A program made the position numbers and the translations under genes. Positions 1-11,748 of a DNA stretch of 39,708 nt are shown in pieces. How positions within the stretch are numbered: position 1 is the first letter of the stretch; each line of letters begins with the position of its first letter. The notes under the pieces were generated by a model that was given only the letters and a program-made list of their open reading frames with translations, did not search any database and was not told the origin of the DNA. This stretch comes from Zancudomyces culisetae (Eukaryota; Kickxellomycota; Harpellomycetes; Harpellales; Legeriomycetaceae): contig LSSK01000602.1 in NCBI GenBank assembly GCA_001969505.1, positions 1-39,708 on the forward strand. Direction: 5' to 3'.

Positions 1-26
1 TTTTTTTATTATTGTGAATATTTTAG

Positions 27-1472
27 ATACTTGGTTGGAGAAATTGATCGTTCGACTAATACTGTGACCTTTAAAAAGGCATCGGTTGTATGTTTCACAT
101 CAAGTGTTGCAAATCTACAAGATACTGCTGGCGAAGGCCAAGATAGCGAGATAAAACCCGAAAACTACAATGAAAAGCGAACAGACTTGGGATTAACGTT
201 TGGTAGCAAGAAACGCAAGACCCAGCTGCGGGCCACTGAGAGAAACATTATTGATGTGGCAGAGATCAAGAATTCCGAGAATTCAATTACTACTGCTGTC
301 GAATCACGGGCAGCAGAAACAGCAGACCTTGATTCGGCGGCCGGTGAGACTGGTCTGGAAAACGAGGTTGATCGGCCAATCCCAGTCCACAACCTGGAGG
401 AGACTCAGGTGCCACGTGTGTATGATCCAAAGGATTATTCTCCAAATAATATTACGAGAAATTGTCCAACTTCCCAACTTGTGGAAACTGGCGGTGATTT
501 GGAACAACTGGTAAAATTGTTGAAGGTCGAGTAAGTAGTATTTACTATATTTATACATCTATACATCTATACATCTATACATCTATATATATATTGGTCT
601 GTATACTCTACGAATTAATTCAAAAGAAATCGTTTGTTCATTCTTTTTTCTGTATTGTTTTTTACACACAAACTTGTAAATAGCACCGATTTTGCTGCAA
701 AAAAAATTGCAGAGTGTCTCAGGGATGGCGACACATCGTCACCAGTACTTGGCAGATGTTATTTGCTGGCAGCTATGGCCAGGTTTTACAAACTGCGGGA
801 TTCTGACTTGAGAAACTTGAGGCGGTCTCCAGTCTTTTCAGATGTTCCATCGCCCATTGCCAATTACCTTTCAAATAAATTTACTGAAAGTTCGAAAATG
901 TCTAGTGGAAAATCATCGTAAGTATATTTTTAAACATAAGTATTAGTATTAGTATTAGTAATACTATCAATCGAAGGACTGAGATGACCGCTTTGTAAAT
1001 CACACATTTATTTATTAAACATATTTTCATTTATTAAAACAACTTTTGTAGCTCCAAAATCACCAAATATTGTAAAGATAAACTCCTCTGCTATTCTGCA
1101 GTTCTAATGCTGTCATTAAACGACTGGAAAATCGATGTCTCTTACTTTGCCAGAGAATTTGGACTCAAACCATCTGTTGCCACAGACTACCTCAGAACCA
1201 TTGGTTGTAGGCTCCAAGCCGGCTCGTCCTCTGCCGATTCCGGCTCGTTATTCACCACATCATCTACTATTGTCAATAATCTGACTAATACTGACATTGA
1301 TAATGTTAATGAGAATGAGAACGAGAATAATGATGACGATGCCACACAAAATTCTCAAACTGCCAATGCTGCCACGGCTGGTCTTGTTGCTGGTGGTGTG
1401 GGTCAGGGAAGTGTTGCTATTTTGGTTGCTCCCTTGAAATTCCCATCCATTTCAAAAAGAAAGCGTAGATAA
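27..1472 (+). CDS. RPA49: RNA polymerase I subunit A49 (RPA49), 5'-truncated by window edge
   Basis: Subunit of the A49-A34.5 heterodimer of nucleolar RNA polymerase I, which aids rDNA initiation and elongation. Visible exons are 27-530, 684-917 and 1052-1472; the first visible exon follows an acceptor (TTTTAG, 21-26), so at least one upstream exon lies outside the window. Junctions are in frame (GA|C and TC|C codons, donors GTAAGT). Family signs: FGSKKRK followed by RATERNIID, the linker around PVHNLEE...VYDPKDY, and the C-terminal tandem winged helix with KLLCYSAVLMLSLNDW and the closing APLKFPSISKRKRR. A Ser/Asn/Asp-rich insertion (about 1225-1390) splits the last winged helix from the C-terminal strand and is probably disordered. 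Family identity is from recalled A49 motifs; the stop is TAA. Confidence 0.9.
552..583. repeat. 8-nt tandem repeat in RPA49 intron
   Basis: Four perfect copies of TATACATC, running into a TA-rich tail, lie inside the intron 531-683. This is a simple microsatellite; no function is evident. Confidence 0.9.
941..958. repeat. TATTAG hexamer repeat in RPA49 intron
   Basis: Three perfect TATTAG copies, with a partial fourth, sit just after the donor in intron 918-1051. It is a simple repeat with no evident role. Confidence 0.85.
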
Positions 1473-2011
1473 AACTTCTTTTTTTTTTTCTTTCTTTCTT
1501 TTTATATTTATCTGCTTTATACCATTTCCTTTAGATACCGAAAAGCTTTTATATTTGTGAATAAAAATTTCTCCCTTAATATAATGAGTTTTATTAATTA
1601 ATTTATTTATTTATTCTTGTTACTACTTTCTACATATATTTTTATATAACTAACTAGGTCATCAACATCCGCGAGCACCACAATCTGTTTGTCACCATAA
1701 TAAATTAGGCCCATTATAGAAAAATCAATGGGTAAAAATAAATAAAAAAAGAAAGAAAAATAAACAATAGCAACACGATTTTTTTTATTTTACACTTTTA
1801 AATCGTTTTATTCCGCTACAAGGCTTGTATGCAATACATTGTAATATACTCTAAAGAAATATTCAATTGGTAATATTTTTATCCCCATATTATCCACTAC
1901 AATTATTCGATCCTCGACTAAAAAAAAAAGAATAGTTCTAAAACGCTATACATACATCCCTGACAGCCGCGGAGGTATACTAGAAATTAGAAAAGCAGAC
2001 GAAATCTTAAA
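1473..2011. other. Intergenic: RPA49 3' region and ARP4 promoter
   Basis: AT-rich spacer between two co-directional genes. It has poly-T just after the RPA49 stop and A/T runs before ARP4. I see no ORF, RNA gene or convincing regulatory motif. Confidence 0.7.
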
Positions 2012-3959
2012 ATGCCAACTTATGGAGGAGGTAAAGTTTTTTTTTTGTTTTTTTATGCTTTTTTTCAGATTTTTACTCTTGCTGAATACGCCATAAAAGT
2101 AAACAAATAGTTAAATTTACAACCTTAAAACAAGAATAAAAAACAAAAAACAAAAAAGAAAACTAAATGTCCAAGCAAATTTAATTACTCTATAGATGAA
2201 GTAAACGCTCTAGTGTTTGATATTGGTACTTGCTGGACACGAGCTGGGTTTGCGGGAGATGACAGCCCGATGGCGTATTTCTCGACGTTGGTGGGTGCAA
2301 TATCCGATTCTTCTACACCAGCAAGTGGACCCAAGAGTCCTACAAAACAACAACAACGACAAAACGGCAGCGATGTCATCAAAACCGAAGAGACAAATGA
2401 CCAAACGATGATGGAGGTTGAAAATCTAAATAATGGCAGTTTAGATTCTTCAGCGCCACCAGTGGCCGAAACAAATAGCAGTGGTAAGCATACACGATTG
2501 TACCCAGATGCGTTGGGGCTGGATGCATTCAGGGCGAATATGGAGATCCGCAAAATCTTTTCTGACGGAATTGTGACGGATTGGGAAGCCTATGAAAGCC
2601 TGATTGACTATATATACAACACTAAACTACGAGTTCGTAGTGAAGAGCACCCAATATTAGTTTCCGAAGTTGCATGGAACAGTAACGAAGCCAGAGAGAA
2701 ATTGACCGAAATATTTTTTGAAAAGTACAATGTCCCTGGATTTTATCTTGCTAAAGATGCCGTATTATCGACGTAAGTGCTATAAGTACATATATATATA
2801 ATGTATATGATTGTGTATTTATTTGTGTTTCTATCTGGAATTATAGTTTCGGAGTAGGGAAATCTACGGCTTTGGTTATCGATTCAGGAGCTGAATTCAC
2901 GAGTGTAGTTCCAGTATACGATGGTTATGCATTGAAAAAAGGTAGTTAAATCATTTTTTTTTAAACATTTAACTCGGTTGATATAACACAGTCTTTGTTT
3001 GGTTCCTCACTGCACAATCTTTATACCATCACCGCTTTTTAGATGTAAAAAAGTCAAAGGTTGATAATGTATTGGTGGCTTTTTATGTACAATAAAACTA
3101 GGTGTGGTCAAACAAAGCATAGGAGGAAATTTCGTTTCAGAGCAAATATTAGACTACCTAAAGCAACACTACGACTACGAAGTGCGATCGGTGTTCGAAG
3201 TCAAATCAAAACAGCCAGTTGAGGCAGGCGAAAAGCCCATTTTTCAGTTGCGAAAGTTTGAGGACGTTACAAGTTCATACCGAAAACAGATGCAACTGAG
3301 GACAATAGCAGACTATAAAGAGAGTATTTGTCAAGTGTTTGAAGCAACATACGATGAAAACTTTGCATCAACACGAGGTACAAAGGCCTACGAGTTCCCC
3401 GATGGCTTCAATATGGTTATTGGTCCTGAGCGATTCAAATTTCCTGAAGTTATGTTCCAACCAAAAATATGCTACAATGAGGGAAGCGAGGACTCGTCGT
3501 CGATCATTACACAGGACACCAAGAGTATTCAGCAACTGGCCCAAAACAGCATTATGAATTGCGATGTTGATTTGAGGCCTCATTTGCTCAACAACATTAC
3601 ACTTACCGGTGGAAACACACTGTTTCCCGGATTTGTGGAAAGGCTAAACCTTGAATTATCCAAGCTATTCCAAGCAGTAAGTTTCATCTTTTATTACCCA
3701 ATACCCAACACCCAATATTCATTATCTATCAGTCACCACCTACCCTTTATTATTCTTTACTAACCTATAAACCCATAACCAACAATATAAATAGTCAAGA
3801 GTGCGGGTTTATACTTCGGGGTCTAACATTGATAGAAAGTATACTACGTGGCTTGGTGGATCGATTTTAGCATCACTAGGGACTTTTCATCAAATGTGGG
3901 TCTCTGCAGAAGAGTACCACGAGTCTGGAAGCGCCATTATTCACAAGCGTTGTTATTAA
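2012..3959 (+). CDS. ARP4: Actin-related protein 4 (Arp4/BAF53 family)
   Basis: Nuclear actin-related protein, a shared subunit of NuA4 histone acetyltransferase and the INO80 and SWR1 remodelers. Five exons: 2012-2030, 2196-2772, 2847-2941, 3102-3676, 3795-3959, total 1431 nt or 476 residues, close to the yeast length (489). The first exon is only 19 nt (MPTYGG plus one base); splicing gives [17 protein letters not shown], the hallmark Arp4 N-terminus. Other signs are RAGFAGDD, the [10 protein letters not shown] segment, [34 protein letters not shown] and the C-terminal [20 protein letters not shown] Gln/Asn/Ser-rich insertion (about 2330-2480) replaces the short loop found in human BAF53a. 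Convergent with the DUF89 gene, with 155 bp between stops. Confidence 0.95.
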
Positions 3960-4114
3960 TCTTCACCACTCTTTCATCACTCGTTTTAAATTTCACGTTT
4001 CTCATTTCTCATTTCTTTTTTTGTCTTTATTATTTTTGAAAATTACTTTTCTAGTATATAATCGAAACCGCAAACATCCAATAATATTCATAACGACTAG
4101 TATGGAGTGCCCAT

Positions 4115-5740
4115 TTAATCTCTAAATTTACCAGCACCAAGTTGGATAACTCCATACTTACCCTTATGCTTCCACCCTGGGTCCTCCGAGTCTAACCTTG
4201 CGCTCAACCCGCTGCTCAATCCAACTATGGTATCTGCTTTCAGCGTTCTTAATGCCACAATTGCGGGTACACCTGGTGCGGTTGAAATAGATTTTCCAAT
4301 GGCAGTTTCAAATGGTGTATCTTCAGGCCATTTAAGATCTGAAACCAACTTTCTGTAATTCAAATCGCCCTTGAATAGCAGCATATCGCTCGCTGCTGAT
4401 ATTTTTTTCCACAGCTCTGGGGCATACTTGGTGATGTACTTGGTTGGGTATGGCCCTGTCCAGAACAGATCGTCTTCAAATCTCCAAACTCCAGTCTTGT
4501 AATACTGATCCCTCCATCTCTGGCCCATTTTTATTAGTTTTAAAATATCTTGGGAGTTGCCTGAAAAAAAGTCGGCATTTGAACAACACTCCAATGTCCA
4601 CTCGAAATCTGCTCTTGTCACGTCTGATACATACCATGGAATTCTTTTCCCGTGAAAAACTACCTCAGTGGCATATCCTAGCTCCACAGCCCAGTTGGCA
4701 AAGATCAAGTCATTAAATAGCTCAAACCCTGAATTGTCGAGTACTATATCAATTCTCTTGACCCCACCATTGGTTCCATTCGCTTCATTTCGGCTATTTA
4801 TTCTCTCAAAAATCTGGTGGATCTTTAAACTGTCGTTGCTAATAAGATTCTTATTAATATTGTCATCATCTTTTGCCGCCCCACCACCATTATTGCCGCT
4901 GGCTAACAGTTTTGCTTGCAGTTTCTCCAAATCTCCGCTTTTGAGATCAGGAAACATCGACAAATCTGTTTGGTTCCCCCACAAACTGGTCTGCAACACC
5001 TCCAAGAATCCTACCAATCTTCTCTTTGCCATTTCGTCCTGAAGTGCTAAACCTTGGACCTGCTGCTCACCGATATTTTCAACCTTACACTCTTCAACGC
5101 AGTCATACGCCCTTCCCCCCAGTGTTATCACTGCTTGTGCCGATGCTACAAACGTTTTCTTTTTTTGGTGTTCAAAATAGTCAAAGTCTTTATAAGTAAC
5201 TGCTCTGTTGAATATTCCGGCTATTCTACGATACAGATAGGGTTCCCACCAGATGAATGGTGTCTCGAACCACCGCTCACCCTTAAAATAATTTTCTCCA
5301 TACTGGTTATATTCTTCTACGTCACCAATGCTGTCCTTGGCAAGTGGTCTATTTTTTATTATTTTTGTTGTATTGATTTATTTTTACTTTTTAAATTAAA
5401 AAAATTCTGTCCAGAATTGTCGTAATAAAACATTTCCCTTATACCCCCAACCTTTGCGAACAATGTATAAACATGCACTAAAAACTTACTTTAAAACTTC
5501 GTTTCGCTTCATTTCCTCTCGAAGCTCCATCAACTCTTGCACAATCTTGTTCCCTTCCTCAACTCTGGCAGCATTTCCCAATTCTTGATCCTGAATCAGC
5601 TCCCGCTTTACCGTGTTAACAATTTCGTCCATGATTTGCGGAACGCGGACCTCCAGCGACTCCTGTGTAAAAGGATTGTTTGCTGCAGAACAATACGCAT
5701 ATGGTGTCTTGTTTGGTTCGAATTCCATCGTAATTGGCAA
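4115..5740 (-). CDS. DUF89/ARMT1-family damage-control phosphatase (YMR027W-like)
   Basis: Metal-dependent phosphatase of the DUF89 (ARMT1) family, thought to hydrolyse damaged or harmful sugar phosphates in the cytosol. Exons on the minus strand: 5740-5490 and 5348-4115 (494 residues; yeast YMR027W is 470). The donor is AA|GTAAGT and the acceptor AATAG|A, restoring NEVLKPLAKD in frame. Family signs: WFETPFIWWEPYLYRRI, then the active-site block DIVLDNSGFELFNDL with the metal-ligand Asp-Asn pair, WYVSDVTRADFEW, LFKGDLNYRKL, LRTLKADTIVGL and YGVIQLGAGKF. A Gly/Asn/Asp-rich loop lies near 4830-4910. The start at 5740 is the first ATG of the exon; a second ATG lies four codons downstream. Confidence 0.93.
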
Positions 5741-6671
5741 TGTAATTTTGTTGAAAATTTGTAGTTTTTCTTTAGTTTTTAGAAATACTGTGCTTTTGAA
5801 AATTGGATGATTAATTAAACTAGAACTGAATCGAAAAAAAGTAATACAGTTTGTTAATTTTAATGTGACTTTACTAATTGGAATTATAAATTACAAATTA
5901 GCCTTTGCCCCACAACAAAACTTAGGCCATCAATATTGACAAAACTTACTACAAGAGGAAGAGGTATCCTGGCTAAAAACAATAGAAAAAACCTTAAAGA
6001 TACAGCTTTTGATGTTACGCATAATCAACTTGTTTAGTGATATTTACAGACGTATATAAACAGGTTTAAACCGAAAAGTTGGTAGGCAGAGCAGGAATAA
6101 ATACTCGTTTGCTATTGATTCAAAACACATAAAGTGGTTTAAACCAAAAATAAAAGTAGCTGCTAATAGCTGTGGGTTTGACAATGGACAATGTGAGCAC
6201 AGCTGAGATCTATTGCACAGCGGTTTTTGGCTTTTCTTTTCTTGTATCTACAGATTCAGAGCAGAATGTGCTCTAAAACACTCAAATATAAGGCCGATTT
6301 AGTTACTTGTCAGTATAATCTGTTTTTTTTTTGTTTAGTGATGCTTTCGACTTTAACTATCCAGTATTTTTTGAGTTTTCTGTTGCTACTTTACGGATGG
6401 CTCAAACTGCAAACCGTAACTAGGTCAATAATGTAAAAAAAAATACTACCTCTAATATAAAAAATAACAAAGATTTTCATAAAGCAAATAATAAACTCAA
6501 GTATAGTTTTTATCCAAGAGATGAATCCCAAACCAAGTCATCTGGTGGGGTTTATTTAAAATGAAAACACGTAATCAACTGGAGTACTTTTGCGCATTAA
6601 CACATGGAAAAGTAACGAATACTATAAAAATAAAAACTATATGTGATGGTCAATGTTAGTCAAAATACGAC
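5741..6671. other. Intergenic: DUF89 promoter and ARA2 3' region
   Basis: AT-rich spacer between two minus-strand genes. The palindrome GGTTTAAACC occurs twice (6063-6072 and 6136-6145). ORFs here are short and low complexity. I see no RNA gene. Confidence 0.6.
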
Positions 6672-8037
6672 TTAAGCGTCAAGATCTGGAGAAGGCCAGG
6701 TGTAGCTCTGAAAGGGTGCTAAGATTCTTGAGACCTTGCTTATACATGCATTGTATTTTTCAATGGACTTTATCTTTTCGGCTGGAAGCTCTGCTGATGA
6801 AATCGCGTTATCAACAACCAAATATTTTGAATCAGCCAGAGCTTCAATAGCATCATACACTTGGGATTCACCAAGCATTCCAACAACATACCCATCGGCT
6901 ACGTAATCGCTCGTTTCACCACCTAGTTCTGATGGACTAATGTTTGATGCACCAAAAGCCAGTGAAAATGCAGCTCTTAGTGAAAGGTCAGCAAGCTCAA
7001 CTCCTTCCTGAGAACATACTTTTACACATTCCCTTACAGCATCCTTTAGCTCTTTACTTGCGGGATGCCAGTCTGGTGGACCCTGCGATCTCAATAGCCC
7101 CATAGAAAGTGGCGATGCCATTACAACTGTCTTTACTCCAGCACGTCTAAAGTCTTTAATCTTTTCTACACCTTGTTTATTGTGGATGTTTGCATGACAA
7201 TATGTGAGAATAATATCTAGTGGTTGACCCTTTTTGTACTGAATCTCTGAAATTTTGTAAAGTACATCGAGCGGATATCCTATAGTATCATCCAACGTTT
7301 GCATTTAAGCATTATGATGTTTATCAAGTATTTCCCTCTAATGACTAAGACAAGAAAATAGGGGAGAGCGGGGGTAAAAACACGCAAAAGATAAAAATGT
7401 GAAGAATCTTACCACTAATCCCAACATTGCGTATTACACCCTTCTCTTTTAATTTAAAGAGTTGAGGGATAGCAACATGTATTACTGTATCTATGTCATC
7501 AATAAATTCAACATCATGGCAAAATACATAATCAAGATAGTCAGTTCCCAGCCTTTCCAAACTTGTCATGACACTTTTTTCTACACGTTCAGCACTGTAA
7601 TCAAAGTCTTTTTTATGGTATCCATATCTTCCGACTTTTGTAGAAATCATGTATGTATTTCTTGGAAAGTCTTTACTGATCTCTTGTAGTACTTTTCCCA
7701 GTCGAATTTCACTATCACCGTAGTAGGGCGATGTATCTACCCAGTTTATCCCTAAATAATGTATATTCAATTGGCAGTCAATATCATTTTTTTCCCTTAG
7801 TGTCTTTTATGAATACGGCAGAGACGTTCGATATTGATAGTTAATAGTATTTAATCTCTATCAACACATTTACTATAATCATATACTTGGCAGTAACAAT
7901 ATTAAATATATATTCAAAAAGCAACACGTACCATTTTGAAATGCAGTAACAACGGTTTCGTGGGGAATCTGGTTATCAAATTCATCATAGAATCCGCTAA
8001 AGGTACCTGCTCCCAATCCTATCTTTGAAAGTTTCAT
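6672..8037 (-). CDS. ARA2: Aldo-keto reductase, D-arabinose dehydrogenase (ARA2-like)
   Basis: NAD(P)-dependent aldo-keto reductase; the Ara2 group oxidises D-arabinose to the lactone on the way to D-erythroascorbate, a fungal antioxidant. Exons on the minus strand: 8037-7932, 7751-7413, 7279-6672, giving 350 residues (yeast Ara2: 335). The junctions rebuild the conserved AFQNGINWVDTSPYYG and GISGYPLDVLY. Catalytic tetrad candidates are Asp and Tyr in DTSPYYG, Lys in STKVGRYG and His in YVFCHDVEF. The C-terminal half carries TYCHANIHN and AFGASNISPSEL. Both acceptors are TAG; donors are GTACGT and GTAAGA. Divergent from SUP45 across 1.1 kb. Substrate is inferred from family resemblance only; an L-galactose dehydrogenase-type activity is the nearest alternative. 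Confidence 0.88.
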
Positions 8038-8178
8038 TTATGCGCTAGATTTATCAATATATTTCCACTCTTATAAAAGCTTGGTTAAGGTCTTATTCGA
8101 ATGCTGAGTGAAAAATCAAGTGTATATGTATGCATTTGAGGAGAAACAGAGAAAATAATGGAAGATTTAGGCGAATGA

Positions 8179-8570
8179 ATCAAATCGCTGGTTGGCTTGT
8201 TTCAGGTTTATTCTTTTTTCCTCTTGGGGGTTATTTTGCTGAGCGAAGTGCAACCCAAATCAATTGCATCCGAAATAAAACATGCATTGTACCCAATAAG
8301 GATATTGAACATTTGTGCTGAAAAAAAACCCAAAAAGCATTGAGATAGGAATGTTAATACAGTGCTGGCTTTGTTGGCACGCTGATACCAAACCTATTGC
8401 TTGATATTCCTGAAGGTCGCTACAAGCTCACCAAGAAAAGGACACCCAGTGCAGCCAGAAAAAAAAAACCTCAGCACTTGTGTGAACAGGAAGCTGCATT
8501 AGCACAGCAGGATGGAGGCGAAATCCCAGTGACAGTGCTAGGTGAGATTTTCAGCCAACGTGGCAAATAG
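8179..8570 (+). pseudogene. Coding-like island, possible gene relic or unrecognised exons
   Basis: Two adjoining open stretches without an ATG lie in the ARA2-SUP45 divergent spacer. Frame 1 is open from 8179 to 8340 (LLSEVQPKSIASEIKHALYP..., stop TGA at 8341) and continues after that stop to another at about 8386. A different frame is open from 8358 to the TAG at 8568-8570, 70 codons including VGTLIPNLLLDIPEGRYKL and TKKRTPSAARKKKP. The second block is visibly richer in G+C than its AT-rich surroundings and reads like protein. No good GT donor joins the two, and the only acceptor before block two is CAG (8360-8362), unlike every other intron here. A decayed gene with a stop and a frameshift fits best. 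I do not recognise the protein; chance is possible. Confidence 0.3.
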
Positions 8571-8917
8571 CTATTTACATCCGTATCCATATCTGTATAA
8601 GTCAATATTTAGCAAAGGGTGTGGGAGATATTTTATAAAAAACATTTACTAGCAATGCAGAGAAAAAACTAGAGATATATACTTTGGTGATGTAGGTTGC
8701 AGACTCGTCCGTTTATCTCATAATAAGCATTGCTGTTCTACACTGTATTTAGAATTCTGTCTTATGTAAAAGGAGCCAGGAAAGAAATGATATATACAGG
8801 AATGATTCATGAAAACACATTTTCGATTGGAGGAAAGGGGACAAGGGGGAAAAGGAACGATTGCAAATAGTTCCAGTCACTCAATACTTTTAATGAAGGA
8901 AACGCAAATGATTGCTG

Positions 8918-8934
8918 AAAAAAAAATTTTTTTT
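8918..8934. promoter_or_regulatory. A9T8 tract upstream of SUP45
   Basis: A perfect A9T8 block flanked by CTG and CC lies about 220 bp before the SUP45 start. Such rigid dA:dT tracts typically exclude nucleosomes from fungal promoters; the role here is inferred. Confidence 0.45.
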
Positions 8935-9156
8935 CCTATTGTCAGCTTTTTACACAGCCTTTTTTTTTCGTGGGTTTCAGTTAAAGAAAACACAACCATA
9001 AAGCAAAATAAAAACTATTAAAAGGCTGATAAAAGCGAGCAAAGATTCTTTTAGCCAAGGTTTTGACGATTAGCCGACTCTTCATTTGCCATCAGTTATC
9101 TTACGATATTATAGAAAGCAAGAAAAAAACGAGAACACAAGCAAAAGACGAACAAC

Positions 9157-10709
9157 ATGTCAACAGAAGTAGATCCAAATGTAGAATTGTGGAAAATGAA
9201 GAGACTCATCAAGAGTCTTGAGCTCGCAAGAGGGTAAGCTAAGCACTGTTGTCAAAGTAGAGCGCCATGTCCAGTGTGTATATCAGTGGCTATTTTCTGC
9301 TTGATTTCAAAGATATAACATCACAGCTCAACTGTAAAATTTGCAAAGCTAATAGAAATAAAATAAAAATAGAAACGGCACCTCAATGATCTCCCTTGTG
9401 CTGCCACCAAGATCGCAAATTTCACAAACCACAAAGATGTTGGCAGATGAGTACGGAACAGCATCAAATATCAAGTCACGAGTGAATAGATTGTCGGTTT
9501 TGGCGGCAATCACATCAGCACAGCAACGATTAAAACTATATAACAGAAGTAAGTACAAAACAAGACAAGTTACCTCAACTTTGGGGGTATTAGATGTTGG
9601 AACATAATCAGAGTAATGGTAATTAATGCGCATTTGATTGTGAATATGGATAAATAGTCCCAAACAACGGATTGGTAGTATATTGTGGAACAATTGTGAC
9701 AGACGAGGGAAAAGAAAAGAGGGTAAACATAGATTTTGAACCCTTCAAGCCAATCAACACATCCTTGTATATGTGTGATAACAAGTTCCATGTAGAGGCG
9801 CTATCCGAGCTGCTAGAATCAGACAACAAGTTTGGATTTATCGTGATGGATGGTAATGGTGCGCTATTCGCAACACTCAGTGGAAATACAAGGGAAATAT
9901 TGCACAAATTCCCAGTGGAACTTCCAAAGAAGCACGGAAGAGGAGGTCAGTCAGCACTTCGTTTCTCCAGATTGAGAGAGGAAAAGCGACACAACTATGT
10001 GCGTAAAGTGGCGGAAACAGCTGTGCAGATGTTTATTGCAGGAGACAAGATCAACGTCACAGGGTTGATTCTTGCTGGTTCAGCTGACTTCAAGACAGAT
10101 TTGTCCAAGTCAGACATGTTTGACCCACGACTTGCCACAAGAGTCATGAAGATAGTGGATGTGAGTTATGGAGGAGAAAACGGGTTGAACCAAGCAATTG
10201 ATTTGTCACAAGAGGTCTTGCAAAATGTCAAGTTTATCCAGGAAAAGAAGCTGATCTCAACATACTTTGACGAAATAGCACAAGACACAGGAAAGACAGT
10301 TTATGGAGTAGATGACACCTTGAAGGCATTGGAAATGGGTGCGGTCGAAACACTGATTATCTGGGAAAACCTTGATGTGACCAGATTCACCTTGAAACGA
10401 GGCGACGAAGAGCCCTTGGTTAAATATCTTAACAAGGAGCAGGAAAAAGTCAAAGAAAACTTTATAAACCCCGAAACTGGCACAGAGATGGAGGTTATAG
10501 AGCGTGAGTTGTTGCTAGAGTGGATGGCAAACAAGTACAAAGAGTTTGGCGCAACACTGGAGTTTATTACCAACAAATCCACTGAAGGTTCGCAGTTTGT
10601 GAGAGGATTCGGAGGAATTGGGGGACTGCTGCGCTACAAGCTGGACATGACAATGTTGGGTGACGAAGACGAAGACGATTTTTACTATGACTCTGATGAT
10701 GACTATTAA
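9157..10709 (+). CDS. SUP45: Translation termination factor eRF1
   Basis: Class I release factor, which reads all three stop codons in the ribosomal A site and triggers peptide release together with eRF3. Exons 9157-9233, 9373-9548, 9658-10709 give 434 residues (yeast 437). Motifs fall at their usual positions: GTS (28-30), NIKS (58-61), YMCDNKF (122-128, the YxCxxxF motif) and the catalytic GGQ (180-182) inside [11 protein letters not shown]. The acidic C-terminus ([16 protein letters not shown]) is typical of the eRF3-binding tail. Junctions: GG|A (Gly) and A|TC (Ile), with TAG acceptors. Intact decoding motifs argue for a standard stop code. Conserved leucines encoded by CTG (for example in SELLE and LIIW) argue against CTG reassignment. 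Stops 49 bp from the convergent LIA1 stop. Confidence 0.98.
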
Positions 10710-10758
10710 AATTGTTAGTTTTATTTTATACCTTTATTTAAATAAATATTCTATCCCC

Positions 10759-11748
10759 CTATATAATTGCATATTGAAACTCTTTGCTGTTTTCATAGTT
10801 GTACATGTCTATAGCTACTTCACAACTCTCTCTCACCACCTGGCACTTGTCCGCCGCATACTCCTTGAGTGTCTCCAGCGCCTTTTCTTCGCCGATCACC
10901 GCCCCCAATGCCTCCGCCGCTTCATGTCGAACCATTGGTGCTTCATCAAGTTTGTTCAGTGCGTGCTGCAGGTAAGGAACGCTTTCAGTGCGTCCCATTT
11001 CGCCAAACACAAACCCGATTTCGTGTCTGAACAGTGCACTGCTAGTATCGTTGAGTAGTGCTGTACCTAATGCCTCTACAGCCTCGGGTGTGTTGATGTC
11101 TCTCAAGGCAAACATTGCCTTGTACCTTGTCCAGAGGTCCAAGCTTTGGTCGCATAGTATTTGCTTGAGCTCGGAAACATCTGTAACTTTAGTTTCTGCC
11201 GGTGCTGGATCAATAGGCCCATACTTGCTTTTGTCATTATTCGCCTTTTCGCTATGTATTTCGCTACTTCCGCCGTTGACGCTGTGATCATGTTTGATTT
11301 TCAAGATTGCTATTTCGCAGGTATGTGCCAATTCTTTGCATGGATCAGCCAGATGTTGCTTCAAAAACTCAATACATTCCAGATTTGATATAGCACCCAA
11401 TGATTCGGCTGCCTCGTGTCTGACCATAACAAACTCTGAGCTGTCACTAACCAGCCCTTTCAGGGTAGAAATGGCACGTTCGTCCTGTAACTGCCCCAAA
11501 CAGTAGGCCAATTCGTGTTTAAACAATTCGGATTCGTTTTCCTTTCCAAGAGCCTGTATGATTAAATCAACTGCTTCTGGTGTTCCCAGGCCCTTTAAGC
11601 TAAACAATGCTCTGTACCGTTGGTACATTGGGTACTTTTTGTCCTCATTTAGCAAGATCTCGGATAATTTTTCAACAATGCTCATGTTCATGCACTCTTG
11701 ATTCTTTTTTTTCTTTTCTTTGCTATGCTTTTTTATTTCTCTTGGCAA
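10759..11748 (-). CDS. LIA1: Deoxyhypusine hydroxylase
   Basis: HEAT-repeat di-iron enzyme that performs the last step of hypusine synthesis on eIF5A (deoxyhypusine to hypusine), in the cytosol. The protein is 329 residues (yeast Lia1: 325), intronless. Four iron-binding His-Glu motifs are present: FKHELAYCLG (H78/E79), VRHEAAESLGAI (H111/E112), FRHEIGFVFGEM (H242/E243) and VRHEAAEALGAV (H275/E276), in two symmetric halves joined by a Ser/Asn/Lys-rich linker (about 155-185), as expected. The start is uncertain: the first 19 residues are lysine-rich and poorly conserved, and Met20 or Met22 (11691 or 11685) would give a more usual N-terminus. It is a functional neighbour of SUP45 (translation), but nothing suggests co-regulation beyond convergent 3' ends. 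Confidence 0.96.
   Translation of the reverse strand: MPREIKKHSKEKKKKNQECMNMSIVEKLSEILLNEDKKYPMYQRYRALFSLKGLGTPEAVDLIIQALGKENESELFKHELAYCLGQLQDERAISTLKGLVSDSSEFVMVRHEAAESLGAISNLECIEFLKQHLADPCKELAHTCEIAILKIKHDHSVNGGSSEIHSEKANNDKSKYGPIDPAPAETKVTDVSELKQILCDQSLDLWTRYKAMFALRDINTPEAVEALGTALLNDTSSALFRHEIGFVFGEMGRTESVPYLQHALNKLDEAPMVRHEAAEALGAVIGEEKALETLKEYAADKCQVVRESCEVAIDMYNYENSKEFQYAII

Noticed and set aside
8130-8321. 63-codon ORF with an ATG overlapping the coding-like island
   Set aside because: It runs in a different frame from the more protein-like stretch and has no recognisable pattern.
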